A stretch of 8,298 nucleotides of DNA from Candidatus Peregrinibacteria bacterium (lineage in GTDB: Bacteria > Patescibacteriota > Gracilibacteria > UBA1369). Shown here piece after piece: positions 2,830 through 8,105 of the stretch (position 1 is the stretch's first letter; every line of letters begins with the position of its first letter). The stretch is from contig WJJQ01000128.1 of NCBI GenBank assembly GCA_014729615.1, positions 1 through 8,298 on the forward strand, in the 5' to 3' direction. Position numbers and translations under genes: made by a program. The notes under the pieces are model-generated. The model did no database searches and was not told the DNA's origin. It worked only from the letters and a program-made list of their open reading frames with translations.

Positions 2830-5502
2830 TTATTTTATTGCGGTCATCTCCTCCCAATTCTTCCCCGCCTTCGCATCAACAACAATCGGACACCCAATAT
2901 TCTCAACATTTTGCATGGTCTCCACAACTAGTTTAGCGACTTTTTTAACTTCCTTCTCCGGAACCTCTAAAACCAACTCATCATGTACCTGCAATAACAA
3001 TCTGGCTTGCTTGGAAACCTTGGGCAACTCTTTCGCCACCTCAATCATGGCCAGTTTTATCAAATCCGCTTCCGTGCCCTGAATCGGCATATTTATCGCC
3101 ATCCTCTCTGCTTGCGCTCTAACCATTTGCAACGGAGAATTAATCTCCGGCAAAGGCCTCTTCCTGCCAAACAATGTTTCAATATAACCTTGCTTCTTGG
3201 CCAAAGCTTTAGATACGGTCATATACTCCTTAATACCTTCAAAAGCCTCAAAATACTTGGCAATAAATTCACGCGCCTCATTATAAGAAATATCTGCAAC
3301 TCTGGACAACCCTTGCGGCCCCTGCCCAAATAATAATCCAAAATTAATCGCTTTGGCCACGCGCCTCTGATCCTTGCTCACATCCTTCAATTCCAAATCC
3401 CAAATCTTTGCCGCGGTTGCCGTATGAATGTCCATACCTTTCTCAAACGCCTCAAGCATCACCTTATCTTTAGCCAACGCGGCCGCTATTCTCAACTCAA
3501 TCTGCGAATAGTCGCATGCCAGTAATTTATACCCCTTTGGCGCAATAAAACCTTTGCGCACCCTTCTGCCCAACTCTGTCCTAATCGGAATATTCTGTAA
3601 GTTCGGCTCTGACGATGACAATCTGCCCGTAGCGGTTACCGCTTGATTAAACGTAGTATGCACCCTGCCTTCATCATCGGCCAGCTCCGGTATAGCCTCC
3701 ACATAAGTCGATAACAACTTCGCCAACTCCCGATAATCCTCAATCATTTCAATAATTTCATGCTGACCATGAAGCTTCTCCAATTCTGACGCGGCCGTGG
3801 AAATACCGGTCTTGCCTCGCTTTATTCCCTGCGAAGGCATTTCCAGCACTTCAAATAAAATGTGCCCCAACTGCTTGGGAGATAGGGGATTAAATTCTTC
3901 ACCCGCCAATTTGTGCATCTTTTTCTCCAAAGATTTCTTCTCTTTACGCAACTCATCAGCCAACTTCTTAAAATACTTCACATCCACCTTTAAACCTTTT
4001 TTCTCCATTTCCGCCAAGATCCCAATCAAAGGTATCTCAAACCTTTGCATAACCTGATCCAGCTTCTGCTCTTCCAATTCTTCTTTTAACCGGCCCTCCA
4101 ACTCTCTCACCGCGTCCAAAGCTTCAACATACTTACCGACATCTAAAAACTTCTCCAACTTCAAAGCCGCCACCGATTTTAAATCATGCCCGCGCTCACC
4201 CGCCGCCAGCAAATACGCCGCAATCTCCGTATCAAAATCCATGCCCTTTAATTCCATACCCAATGCACCCGCCCAATGCCAAATCGCCTTTAACCCATGC
4301 CCGACTTTCCTAATTCCTTCATCGCTAATCATTTTTCTCAAAAGTTCCCTGGAGCTTTTATCATCCAAAACAGCTTTCGCGATGGTCGCCGTCACCTTCT
4401 CACTCCCCAAAACCACCTGTGGCAAATCCTCAAATAAAGATTCCTGCAAAACCTCCGGCAAATAAACATACAACCTACCCTCCTTGCTAACCTCATCTAG
4501 AAAGTTCTTAAGGTTCTCAACATCTTTAACATCTCGATACTCTATCGAACTACGAATTTCGAACTTCGAACTACGCTTTTTCTGAGCAGAATCGTTGTTC
4601 GTGGTTCGTTGTTCGTGGTTCGTTTGTTTCCCGAATAAACGGGAAATCAAACTCTTAAACCCAAACCTCGCAAATAACTTCACAGCTTCATCTTGATCTA
4701 CTTTCCTGCGCAGTAAATCCCTTGTCTTAACTTTAAGCGGAGCATTGGTCACGATCCTTACAATAGGAAGGGTCTCCATAGCCACGCTTTCGCCTTCTAA
4801 CAACTTCTTTCTCACTCCGGGCTTAATATCGCTACTCTCATTTTTGGCGGCCTTAAAAACCCCTTTTAAGTCATCATACTTTTGCAACAACTCAGTCATC
4901 GTCTTCTCACCAATCCCTTTAATCCCCGGGATATTATCCGATGCGTCCCCGCGCACAGCCTTAAAATCAACCACCTGGTCCGGCCTCAAACCCGTAATCT
5001 TCTCCAAAGTTTCCGGCGTATAGACAACCGTCTCACTCACACCCTTTTTAAACGCTACAACATTTACATTTTCCGAAATGAGCTGCCAAGCATCCTTATC
5101 ACCAGTGAGGAGTAAAACCTTATAACCATCCTTTTCCAGCTTTACCGCCAAGGTGCCCAAAAGGTCATCCGCCTCATAACCGTCCAGTTCCAAATTTGTA
5201 CCACCCAAAACCTCAACCACCTCTTTCACATCATCAAACTGATCATAAAAAGCCTGATCCTGCTTAACCCTGGTAGCCTTATAAGTTTCCAACTGCTCAT
5301 GCCTAAAAGTCGGCGCTTCCGTATCCCAGCAAACCGCCAAAACATCCGGTCGCTCAGCCCCTAATATTTTTATCAAAATAGATGTAAACCCATAAACCGC
5401 ATTAACAAGTTTCCCATCCTGAGCAGTCATGGGCGGCAACGCGTGCCAAGCTCTGTGAATGAGGGCATTCGCATCAATAACCAACGCTTTTTTGTTGCTC
5501 AT
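2830..5502 (-). CDS. polA: DNA polymerase I
   Basis: 890 residues from MSNKKALVIDANALIHRAWH; an in-frame ATG 13 codons upstream (5541) is rejected because it falls in the inverted-repeat element. Residues 1 to about 285 are the 5'-3' exonuclease/flap domain: DANAL at 10-14, EADD at 110-113, TGDKD at 133-137, and RGDASDNIPG at 184-193 with the helix-hairpin-helix after it. Residues 292-324 form a linker built partly from heptamer repeats. Residues about 330-475 are the 3'-5' exonuclease fold without its acidic metal ligands (no DxE; KVGHGLKAIW at 399-408 lacks the Asp), so proofreading is probably absent. The polymerase domain has DYSQIELR at 664-671, the O-helix RRVAKAINFGLLFG at 713-726 and QVHDE at 838-842. 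The O-helix Tyr (E. coli 766) is Phe here. It fills gaps in repair and removes Okazaki primers. No Shine-Dalgarno is visible. Confidence 0.97.
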   Translation of the reverse strand: MSNKKALVIDANALIHRAWHALPPMTAQDGKLVNAVYGFTSILIKILGAERPDVLAVCWDTEAPTFRHEQLETYKATRVKQDQAFYDQFDDVKEVVEVLGGTNLELDGYEADDLLGTLAVKLEKDGYKVLLLTGDKDAWQLISENVNVVAFKKGVSETVVYTPETLEKITGLRPDQVVDFKAVRGDASDNIPGIKGIGEKTMTELLQKYDDLKGVFKAAKNESSDIKPGVRKKLLEGESVAMETLPIVRIVTNAPLKVKTRDLLRRKVDQDEAVKLFARFGFKSLISRLFGKQTNHEQRTTNNDSAQKKRSSKFEIRSSIEYRDVKDVENLKNFLDEVSKEGRLYVYLPEVLQESLFEDLPQVVLGSEKVTATIAKAVLDDKSSRELLRKMISDEGIRKVGHGLKAIWHWAGALGMELKGMDFDTEIAAYLLAAGERGHDLKSVAALKLEKFLDVGKYVEALDAVRELEGRLKEELEEQKLDQVMQRFEIPLIGILAEMEKKGLKVDVKYFKKLADELRKEKKSLEKKMHKLAGEEFNPLSPKQLGHILFEVLEMPSQGIKRGKTGISTAASELEKLHGQHEIIEMIEDYRELAKLLSTYVEAIPELADDEGRVHTTFNQAVTATGRLSSSEPNLQNIPIRTELGRRVRKGFIAPKGYKLLACDYSQIELRIAAALAKDKVMLEAFEKGMDIHTATAAKIWDLELKDVSKDQRRVAKAINFGLLFGQGPQGLSRVADISYNEAREFIAKYFEAFEGIKEYMTVSKALAKKQGYIETLFGRKRPLPEINSPLQMVRAQAERMAINMPIQGTEADLIKLAMIEVAKELPKVSKQARLLLQVHDELVLEVPEKEVKKVAKLVVETMQNVENIGCPIVVDAKAGKNWEEMTAIK
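4545..4572. repeat. heptanucleotide array 5 inside polA (TCGAACT family)
   Basis: Four 7-bp units in register: TCGAACT, ACGAATT, TCGAACT, TCGAACT. They encode polA residues 310-320 (RSSKFEIRSSI) in the linker between the 5'-3' exonuclease and exonuclease-like domains. Confidence 0.8.
4591..4625. repeat. heptanucleotide array 6 inside polA (TTCGTKG family)
   Basis: Five 7-bp units in register: ATCGTTG, TTCGTGG, TTCGTTG, TTCGTGG, TTCGTTT. They encode linker residues 293-304 (QTNHEQRTTNND). Only 18 bp separate this array from array 5, yet the unit sequence is different. Confidence 0.85.
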
Positions 5503-5540
5503 AATGTACTTAAAGTACCTTAAATTACAACTCAAGTCCA

Positions 5541-5650
5541 ATTGTCCGAACCTTGATTAAACTTGATTACTTAAGGAATAAAAATAATTTATACTTTAAG
5601 TAACCAAGGTAATATGAGCGAAAATCATGCTTAATCAAGGTTCGGACAAT
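5541..5650. mobile_element. 110-bp element with 20-bp perfect terminal inverted repeats (MITE-like)
   Basis: The first 20 bp (5541-5560, starting ATTGTCCGAACC) are the exact reverse complement of the last 20 (5631-5650). Pairing continues inward for about 8 more bases with two mismatches. A second inverted repeat lies inside (TTACTTAA 5567-5574 with TTAAGTAA 5596-5603), so the whole can fold into a long hairpin. No coding capacity. I see no clear target-site duplication, so a transposon origin is not shown; a folded intergenic repeat is equally possible. It lies between polA and the phosphodiesterase gene. Confidence 0.6.
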
Positions 5651-5656
5651 AAAAAA

Positions 5657-5703
5657 TATCGCCCCCTCGTCCACCGTAGCTTCATGCGAAGGTGGGAGCG
5701 ATA
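5657..5703. repeat. REP-like imperfect palindrome
   Basis: TATCGC (5657-5662) pairs with GCGATA (5698-5703), and CCACC (5671-5675) with GGTGG (5691-5695); the apex contains GTAGCTTCATGCGAA. The form matches repetitive extragenic palindromes. It directly follows the 110-bp element. Confidence 0.5.
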
Positions 5704-5715
5704 CCCTCATTATTG

Positions 5716-5743
5716 ATCGGTAATTGTTAATCGGTAATTGTCG
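5716..5743. repeat. heptanucleotide array 7 (ATCGGTA family)
   Basis: Four 7-bp units: ATCGGTA, ATTGTTA, ATCGGTA, ATTGTCG. It has the same core as array 4. The phosphodiesterase stop codon and its last residues (ATITD) are encoded within the array. Confidence 0.78.
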
Positions 5744-6440
5744 CGAGCAATCTGCGAGCGACATGCGGTCTATAAGTAATCGCCACATCAACCCCCTTTT
5801 TCACAATCCTTTTGGTCGCCATATTTGAATTTGCCTTATCATAAGCCGCCACTTTAATGCCTTGCCCACGCAGCCACTCCATCCTCTTTTTCGTAAGCGA
5901 GCCCCGGCGCGCTCCCACAGCCCAAGGTTCAACCGCCAAAACCCGCTTCCACATTTCTCTGGAGCCGCGTAGCGCCGACCAAGTATGCAATAACACCAAG
6001 CGCCTAACATCCGGCAACTCTTCACGCATCTTCTCCAGCGCATCCAACTCAAACGATGAAATAATTGTCCGCTCCCGCAATTGTCTGCTCGTCTTTAATT
6101 TGTTTATTAAAAGCGGAATTGCCTTAACGTCTTTAACCTCAATATCCAATTGCACGGGATAGGGGATGGACTCCGTAATTTCATTTAGAGTCAAGATCTG
6201 CCCGGCACCCCTCAACTTTAAAGCTTTCAATTCTTTTACCGTAAGCTTATCCATGGAGTGTGGAATTCCGGCAATCCGCGACAAATCCTTGTCATGCCCC
6301 ACAACCAAAACTCCGTCTTTGGATACCCTCACATCAAACTCAATACCGTCAGCCCCCGCCTGAATGGCCTGCAAAAAAGACAAGAGAGTATTCTCCTGCA
6401 CATGCCTGTTAGGCATTCCTCTGTGTCCAAAAACTAACAT
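5727..6440 (-). CDS. glycerophosphodiester phosphodiesterase family protein
   Basis: Hydrolyses glycerophosphodiesters, from phospholipid headgroups, to glycerol-3-phosphate and an alcohol (family knowledge). The 237-residue TIM-barrel protein has the GDPD signature: HRG with His6, ENT at 16-18, GADGIEFDVRVSKDGVLVVGHD with Glu34, Asp36 and His49 as expected metal and catalytic residues, then LDIEVKD near 98-104 and SSFELDALE near 128-136. The usual C-terminal GVDGIxTDxP is GVDVAITYRP here, with Tyr in place of the Asp, and the usual WTVN is AYDKAN, so substrate preference may differ. No signal peptide, so probably cytoplasmic. UgpQ-type by length, but the symbol is not certain. No Shine-Dalgarno is visible. 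The last codons and stop come from a heptamer array. Confidence 0.9.
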   Translation of the reverse strand: MLVFGHRGMPNRHVQENTLLSFLQAIQAGADGIEFDVRVSKDGVLVVGHDKDLSRIAGIPHSMDKLTVKELKALKLRGAGQILTLNEITESIPYPVQLDIEVKDVKAIPLLINKLKTSRQLRERTIISSFELDALEKMREELPDVRRLVLLHTWSALRGSREMWKRVLAVEPWAVGARRGSLTKKRMEWLRGQGIKVAAYDKANSNMATKRIVKKGVDVAITYRPHVARRLLATITD

Positions 6441-6449
6441 CTAGACCCA

Positions 6450-6477
6450 ATCTTACATCAAAAGTCTTAAATAACAA
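6450..6477 (-). promoter_or_regulatory. possible promoter of the phosphodiesterase gene
   Basis: Minus strand TTGTTA (6477-6472), 16-bp spacer, TAAGAT (6455-6450). A start about 7 nt downstream would fall only a few bases before the ATG at 6440, giving a leaderless mRNA. Both boxes match only in part. Confidence 0.35.
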
Positions 6478-6566
6478 ATATCAAATGGCAAGAGCTGACT
6501 CCAACCATCTCCTTCCTCTTAAAATAAAAGTGGGCATCATAATTAACATGGCGGTGAAGTTGCCGG

Positions 6567-6599
6567 TTGACATTTCCCGTATATTTGCTTACATATACT
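6567..6599 (+). promoter_or_regulatory. promoter of the 6625 gene
   Basis: Perfect TTGACA (6567-6572). The -10 is ambiguous: TACATA at 17 bp spacing (6590-6595) or the better TATACT at 21 bp (6594-6599). The region from 6478 to 6566 upstream shows nothing I can identify. Confidence 0.5.
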
Positions 6600-6624
6600 A
6601 AGTCCCTTACAGCGCGGAGGTGCC

Positions 6625-7179
6625 ATGATCAAATTAAAACAAGCTCTGGATGCCGTAAAACTTTATGAAAATGCCTATAAAAACGGCATCGAACATCCGG
6701 ATTATCGAGTTTTTCAACGTGAAGAAGAATTACGTACCCGTCTCGCGCAAGCCATTGCTTCAACACATCCTGAACTGAATCCTGACAATCTCGACGACCT
6801 GGCCAAAGTTGCCGACCTGCCTCCCAATGACATCCTTTCCAAAGCCGCCCAAAGCCTTTACCTTGATTACACGGATTTCTTGCGTAAGGAATTCGGCCTG
6901 AACCCGCCCAAGCCAAAAAGCAAATCTCGACCCATCAGAAACTTCGCCGATATACAAGAAACATTCAGCGAACTTTGCGTCAGTAAAAATGACGGTCAAA
7001 CCATGACTTGGAGCCCCGCGGAACTTACGGCCTTTCATCGTCTTTGCGTCAGGCTCGCCAGAGACAATCGCCTTAGCACCGATCAAGTCATGTCCGGATT
7101 CAAATCCTTTGACGACCTCACAGTCAATGAAGCTTCCATCTATTTGGCTGAGCGCCTCTTCGAAATCCTCCAAAGCTAA
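6625..7179 (+). CDS. hypothetical protein, 184 residues
   Basis: I do not recognise this family. The start at 6625 has a clear Shine-Dalgarno GGAGG (6616-6620), 4 nt before the ATG; the core genes of the window lack one. The protein is soluble, charged and probably all-helical. Residues 1-92 are one helical region (EREEELR-type charged helices, a PELNPDNLDDLAKVADLPP stretch). A basic Pro/Lys linker PPKPKSKSRP sits at about 93-103. A second helical region from about 105 to 184 contains SPAELTAFHRLCVRLARDN and ends EASIYLAERLFEILQS. No signal peptide, membrane span or catalytic motif is evident. It is a single-gene unit with its own promoter and terminator. Reverse-strand ORFs across it are shadows. 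Confidence 0.85.
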   Translation: MIKLKQALDAVKLYENAYKNGIEHPDYRVFQREEELRTRLAQAIASTHPELNPDNLDDLAKVADLPPNDILSKAAQSLYLDYTDFLRKEFGLNPPKPKSKSRPIRNFADIQETFSELCVSKNDGQTMTWSPAELTAFHRLCVRLARDNRLSTDQVMSGFKSFDDLTVNEASIYLAERLFEILQS

Positions 7180-7183
7180 CTCC

Positions 7184-7206
7184 AACGTCCGTCTGGACGT
7201 TTTTTT
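7184..7206 (+). terminator. intrinsic terminator of the 6625 gene
   Basis: AACGTCC (7184-7190), loop GTCT, GGACGTT (7195-7201), with a seven-T run to 7206, starting 5 bp past the TAA. Confidence 0.92.
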
Positions 7207-7229
7207 ATTCTCTTGATAACATCTCATAC

Positions 7230-7257
7230 ACGTACAACGTACCAAGTACCATGTACC
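7230..7257. repeat. heptanucleotide array 8 (ANGTACC family)
   Basis: Four 7-bp units: ACGTACA, ACGTACC, AAGTACC, ATGTACC, in exact register. Intergenic, upstream of tRNA-Cys. Confidence 0.85.
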
Positions 7258-7283
7258 GCGTTTTGGAATAAATTATTATATTC

Positions 7284-7318
7284 AATTACCAGGTACCCGG
7301 TACCTGGCACCCGGTACG
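7284..7318. repeat. heptanucleotide array 9 (NGGTACC family)
   Basis: Five 7-bp units: AATTACC, AGGTACC, CGGTACC, TGGCACC, CGGTACG. It ends 7 bp before tRNA-Cys, so it would cover the tRNA promoter. The 26 bp between arrays 8 and 9 are AT-rich. Confidence 0.85.
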
Positions 7319-7325
7319 ATAGTAT

Positions 7326-7400
7326 GGCGTGATAGCCAAGTGGTAAGGCACGGGTCTGCAAAACCTGTATTCGCGGGTTCGATTCCCGCTCACGCCTCCA
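7326..7400 (+). tRNA. tRNA-Cys(GCA)
   Basis: Cloverleaf with acceptor GGCGTGA/TCACGCC, D stem GCC/GGC, anticodon stem CGGGT/ACCTG around loop CTGCAAA (anticodon GCA), T-stem GCGGG/CCCGC with TTCGATT loop, discriminator T (U73, the key identity base for cysteine) and encoded CCA at 7398-7400. Its 3' 17 nt are repeated at 7567-7583. Confidence 0.97.
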
Positions 7401-7451
7401 GTCTCCAAGGTTTCTTGGAGGCTTTTATTTTCTAAAGAGCGGGAATCGAAC
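7377..7451. repeat. 15-bp inverted repeat between the tRNA-Cys T-arm and its downstream flank
   Basis: GTTCGATTCCCGCTC in the tRNA (7377-7391) is the exact reverse complement of GAGCGGGAATCGAAC (7437-7451), which lies just past the terminator. The antisense copy occurs again at 7620-7634. A read-through transcript could pair the tRNA T-arm with its own downstream sequence. Confidence 0.85.
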
Positions 7452-7471
7452 AAGGGGATGGTAAGGGGAAA
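7384..7471. repeat. 88-bp direct repeat, copy 1 (tRNA-Cys 3' end plus terminator)
   Basis: Identical over 88 bp to 7567-7654. It contains the 3' strand of the T-stem, the acceptor 3' strand, CCA, the terminator and the antisense T-arm copy. The 183-bp offset makes a partial tandem repeat with a 95-bp insert (7472-7566). Confidence 0.95.
7401..7430 (+). terminator. tRNA-Cys terminator
   Basis: CTCCAAG (7403-7409), loop GTTT, CTTGGAG (7414-7420), extended by two more pairs to 7401-7422, then TTTTATTTT. It begins directly after the encoded CCA. Confidence 0.9.
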
Positions 7472-7484
7472 TCTTTCCCCTTAC
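7461..7484. repeat. 11-bp perfect hairpin
   Basis: GTAAGGGGAAA (7461-7471) pairs fully with TTTCCCCTTAC (7474-7484) across a 2-nt spacer. The left arm is the last part of the 88-bp repeat; the right arm is in the unique insert. So only copy 1 can form this hairpin. Confidence 0.85.
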
Positions 7485-7566
7485 ATGCCGGGGGTGACAG
7501 GAGCTTGTCGTGTTTAACGCGACATGCGACGTCAGAGGGGCGGAAGCCCTTATGATAAGTGAGATA
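7472..7566. other. 95-bp structured insert between the two repeat copies
   Basis: No ORF. Besides the hairpin it shares with copy 1, it can fold TGTCGTG/CGCGACA (7506-7512 with 7518-7524, one G-U) and AGGGGC/GCCCTT (7536-7541 with 7546-7551) capped by a GGAA (GNRA) tetraloop. It may be a structured RNA or the remnant of an element inserted at the tRNA. No known RNA family is recognised. Confidence 0.4.
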
Positions 7567-7654
7567 TCCCGCTCACGCCTCCAGTCTCCAAGGTTTCTTG
7601 GAGGCTTTTATTTTCTAAAGAGCGGGAATCGAACAAGGGGATGGTAAGGGGAAA
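7567..7654. repeat. 88-bp direct repeat, copy 2
   Basis: Exact copy of 7384-7471, beginning with the 3' 17 nt of tRNA-Cys (TCCCGCTCACGCCTCCA) but without the 5' part of the tRNA, so it is not a second gene. It looks like the attachment-site duplication left by tRNA-targeting integration, though the unit is very short and no integrase is in view. Confidence 0.92.
7584..7613 (+). terminator. duplicated tRNA-Cys terminator
   Basis: Same hairpin and T-run as 7401-7430, carried in the second repeat copy. It would back up the first terminator and insulate the downstream operon. Confidence 0.85.
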
Positions 7655-7664
7655 GTTAAACGTC

Positions 7665-7693
7665 TCGACAAATTCCGCTTTTTTCGCTAACCT
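7665..7693 (+). promoter_or_regulatory. possible promoter of the small-membrane-protein operon
   Basis: TCGACA (7665-7670, five of six -35 matches), a 17-bp spacer and TAACCT (7688-7693, weak -10). The spacing is right but the -10 is poor. Confidence 0.35.
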
Positions 7694-7721
7694 CTCCATG
7701 GACAAAAAACTGGATAAGAGG
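7691..7721 (+). promoter_or_regulatory. hairpin that can hide the ribosome site of the 7726 gene
   Basis: CCTCT (7691-7695) is complementary to AGAGG (7717-7721), the Shine-Dalgarno 4 nt before the ATG at 7726. Pairing can continue CCA/TGG past a 3-nt bulge. Folding would block initiation. Confidence 0.35.
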
Positions 7722-7725
7722 TCCC

Positions 7726-7947
7726 ATGCGCGATCGTTCACAATCCCAAGAACAAATCCATGCGGTGATTCATCGTATGAGTTCAAACCCACCACCTGAT
7801 GTTTGTGATTCCCAAAGCCGCATACCCACACTTCGCCCCGAAGACGGTGTACTCACCACTTGGCAAGTACTGGCCTTGTTAAGCTCTGTAGTCGTTTTCA
7901 CGCTCATTATCGCCATCCTTATCATCTGGCGACTTCAATCCTCATGA
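7726..7947 (+). CDS. hypothetical small membrane protein 1, 73 residues
   Basis: Not recognised. Start at 7726 with Shine-Dalgarno AAGAGG four bases ahead. Residues 1-45 are hydrophilic and rich in Ser, Gln, Arg and Pro (SSNPPPDV at 19-26). Residues about 46-68 form one long hydrophobic span bounded by tryptophans at 46 and 68 (VVVFTLIIAILII core), followed by a short RLQSS tail. Topology is therefore a single C-terminal anchor with an N-terminal soluble arm; the arm has two arginines within its first four residues. Its TGA overlaps the ATG of the next gene (ATGA), so the two are translationally coupled. First gene of a three-gene operon of tiny single-span proteins. Function unknown. Confidence 0.75.
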   Translation: MRDRSQSQEQIHAVIHRMSSNPPPDVCDSQSRIPTLRPEDGVLTTWQVLALLSSVVVFTLIIAILIIWRLQSS

Positions 7948-8105
7948 AACGGCACAACGACGATGGCCTGTTCGGCATCTTATTGACTAAAATGCATCAA
8001 AGCCACATCAAAGACAGCGCCGCCGCTAAACTCATATTGATCGGATTGGTAATCATGCTTGCCCTCGCTTTCCTGGCAACCAAAGCTCTTTTTACCGGTA
8101 CATAA
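7944..8105 (+). CDS. hypothetical small membrane protein 2, 53 residues
   Basis: Start chosen at the ATG at 7944, which overlaps the preceding stop as ATGA; a longer frame from 7860 would overlap the first gene by 88 bp and is unlikely. N-terminal 28 residues are polar and basic, with three histidines (MKRHNDDGLFGILLTKMHQSHIKD). One transmembrane span follows at about 29-50 (KLILIGLVIMLALAFLATKA), then a short TGT end. No known family is recognised. The stop TAA touches the ATG of the third gene with no gap, again suggesting coupled translation. Confidence 0.7.
   Translation: MKRHNDDGLFGILLTKMHQSHIKDSAAAKLILIGLVIMLALAFLATKALFTGT

Noticed and set aside
6760..7245. 161-residue minus-strand ORF
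   Set aside because: Covers the well-supported 6625 gene and its terminator and has no ribosome site; it is a shadow.
603..7318. CRISPR interpretation of the repeats
   Set aside because: Units are 7 bp, contiguous and without spacers; no cas genes.
7567..7583. Second tRNA-Cys gene
   Set aside because: Only the 3' 17 nt are present; D arm, anticodon arm and 5' acceptor strand are missing.
7550..7831. 93-residue minus-strand ORF
   Set aside because: Runs across the duplicated tRNA end, a terminator and the start of the small-protein operon; composition gives no coding support.
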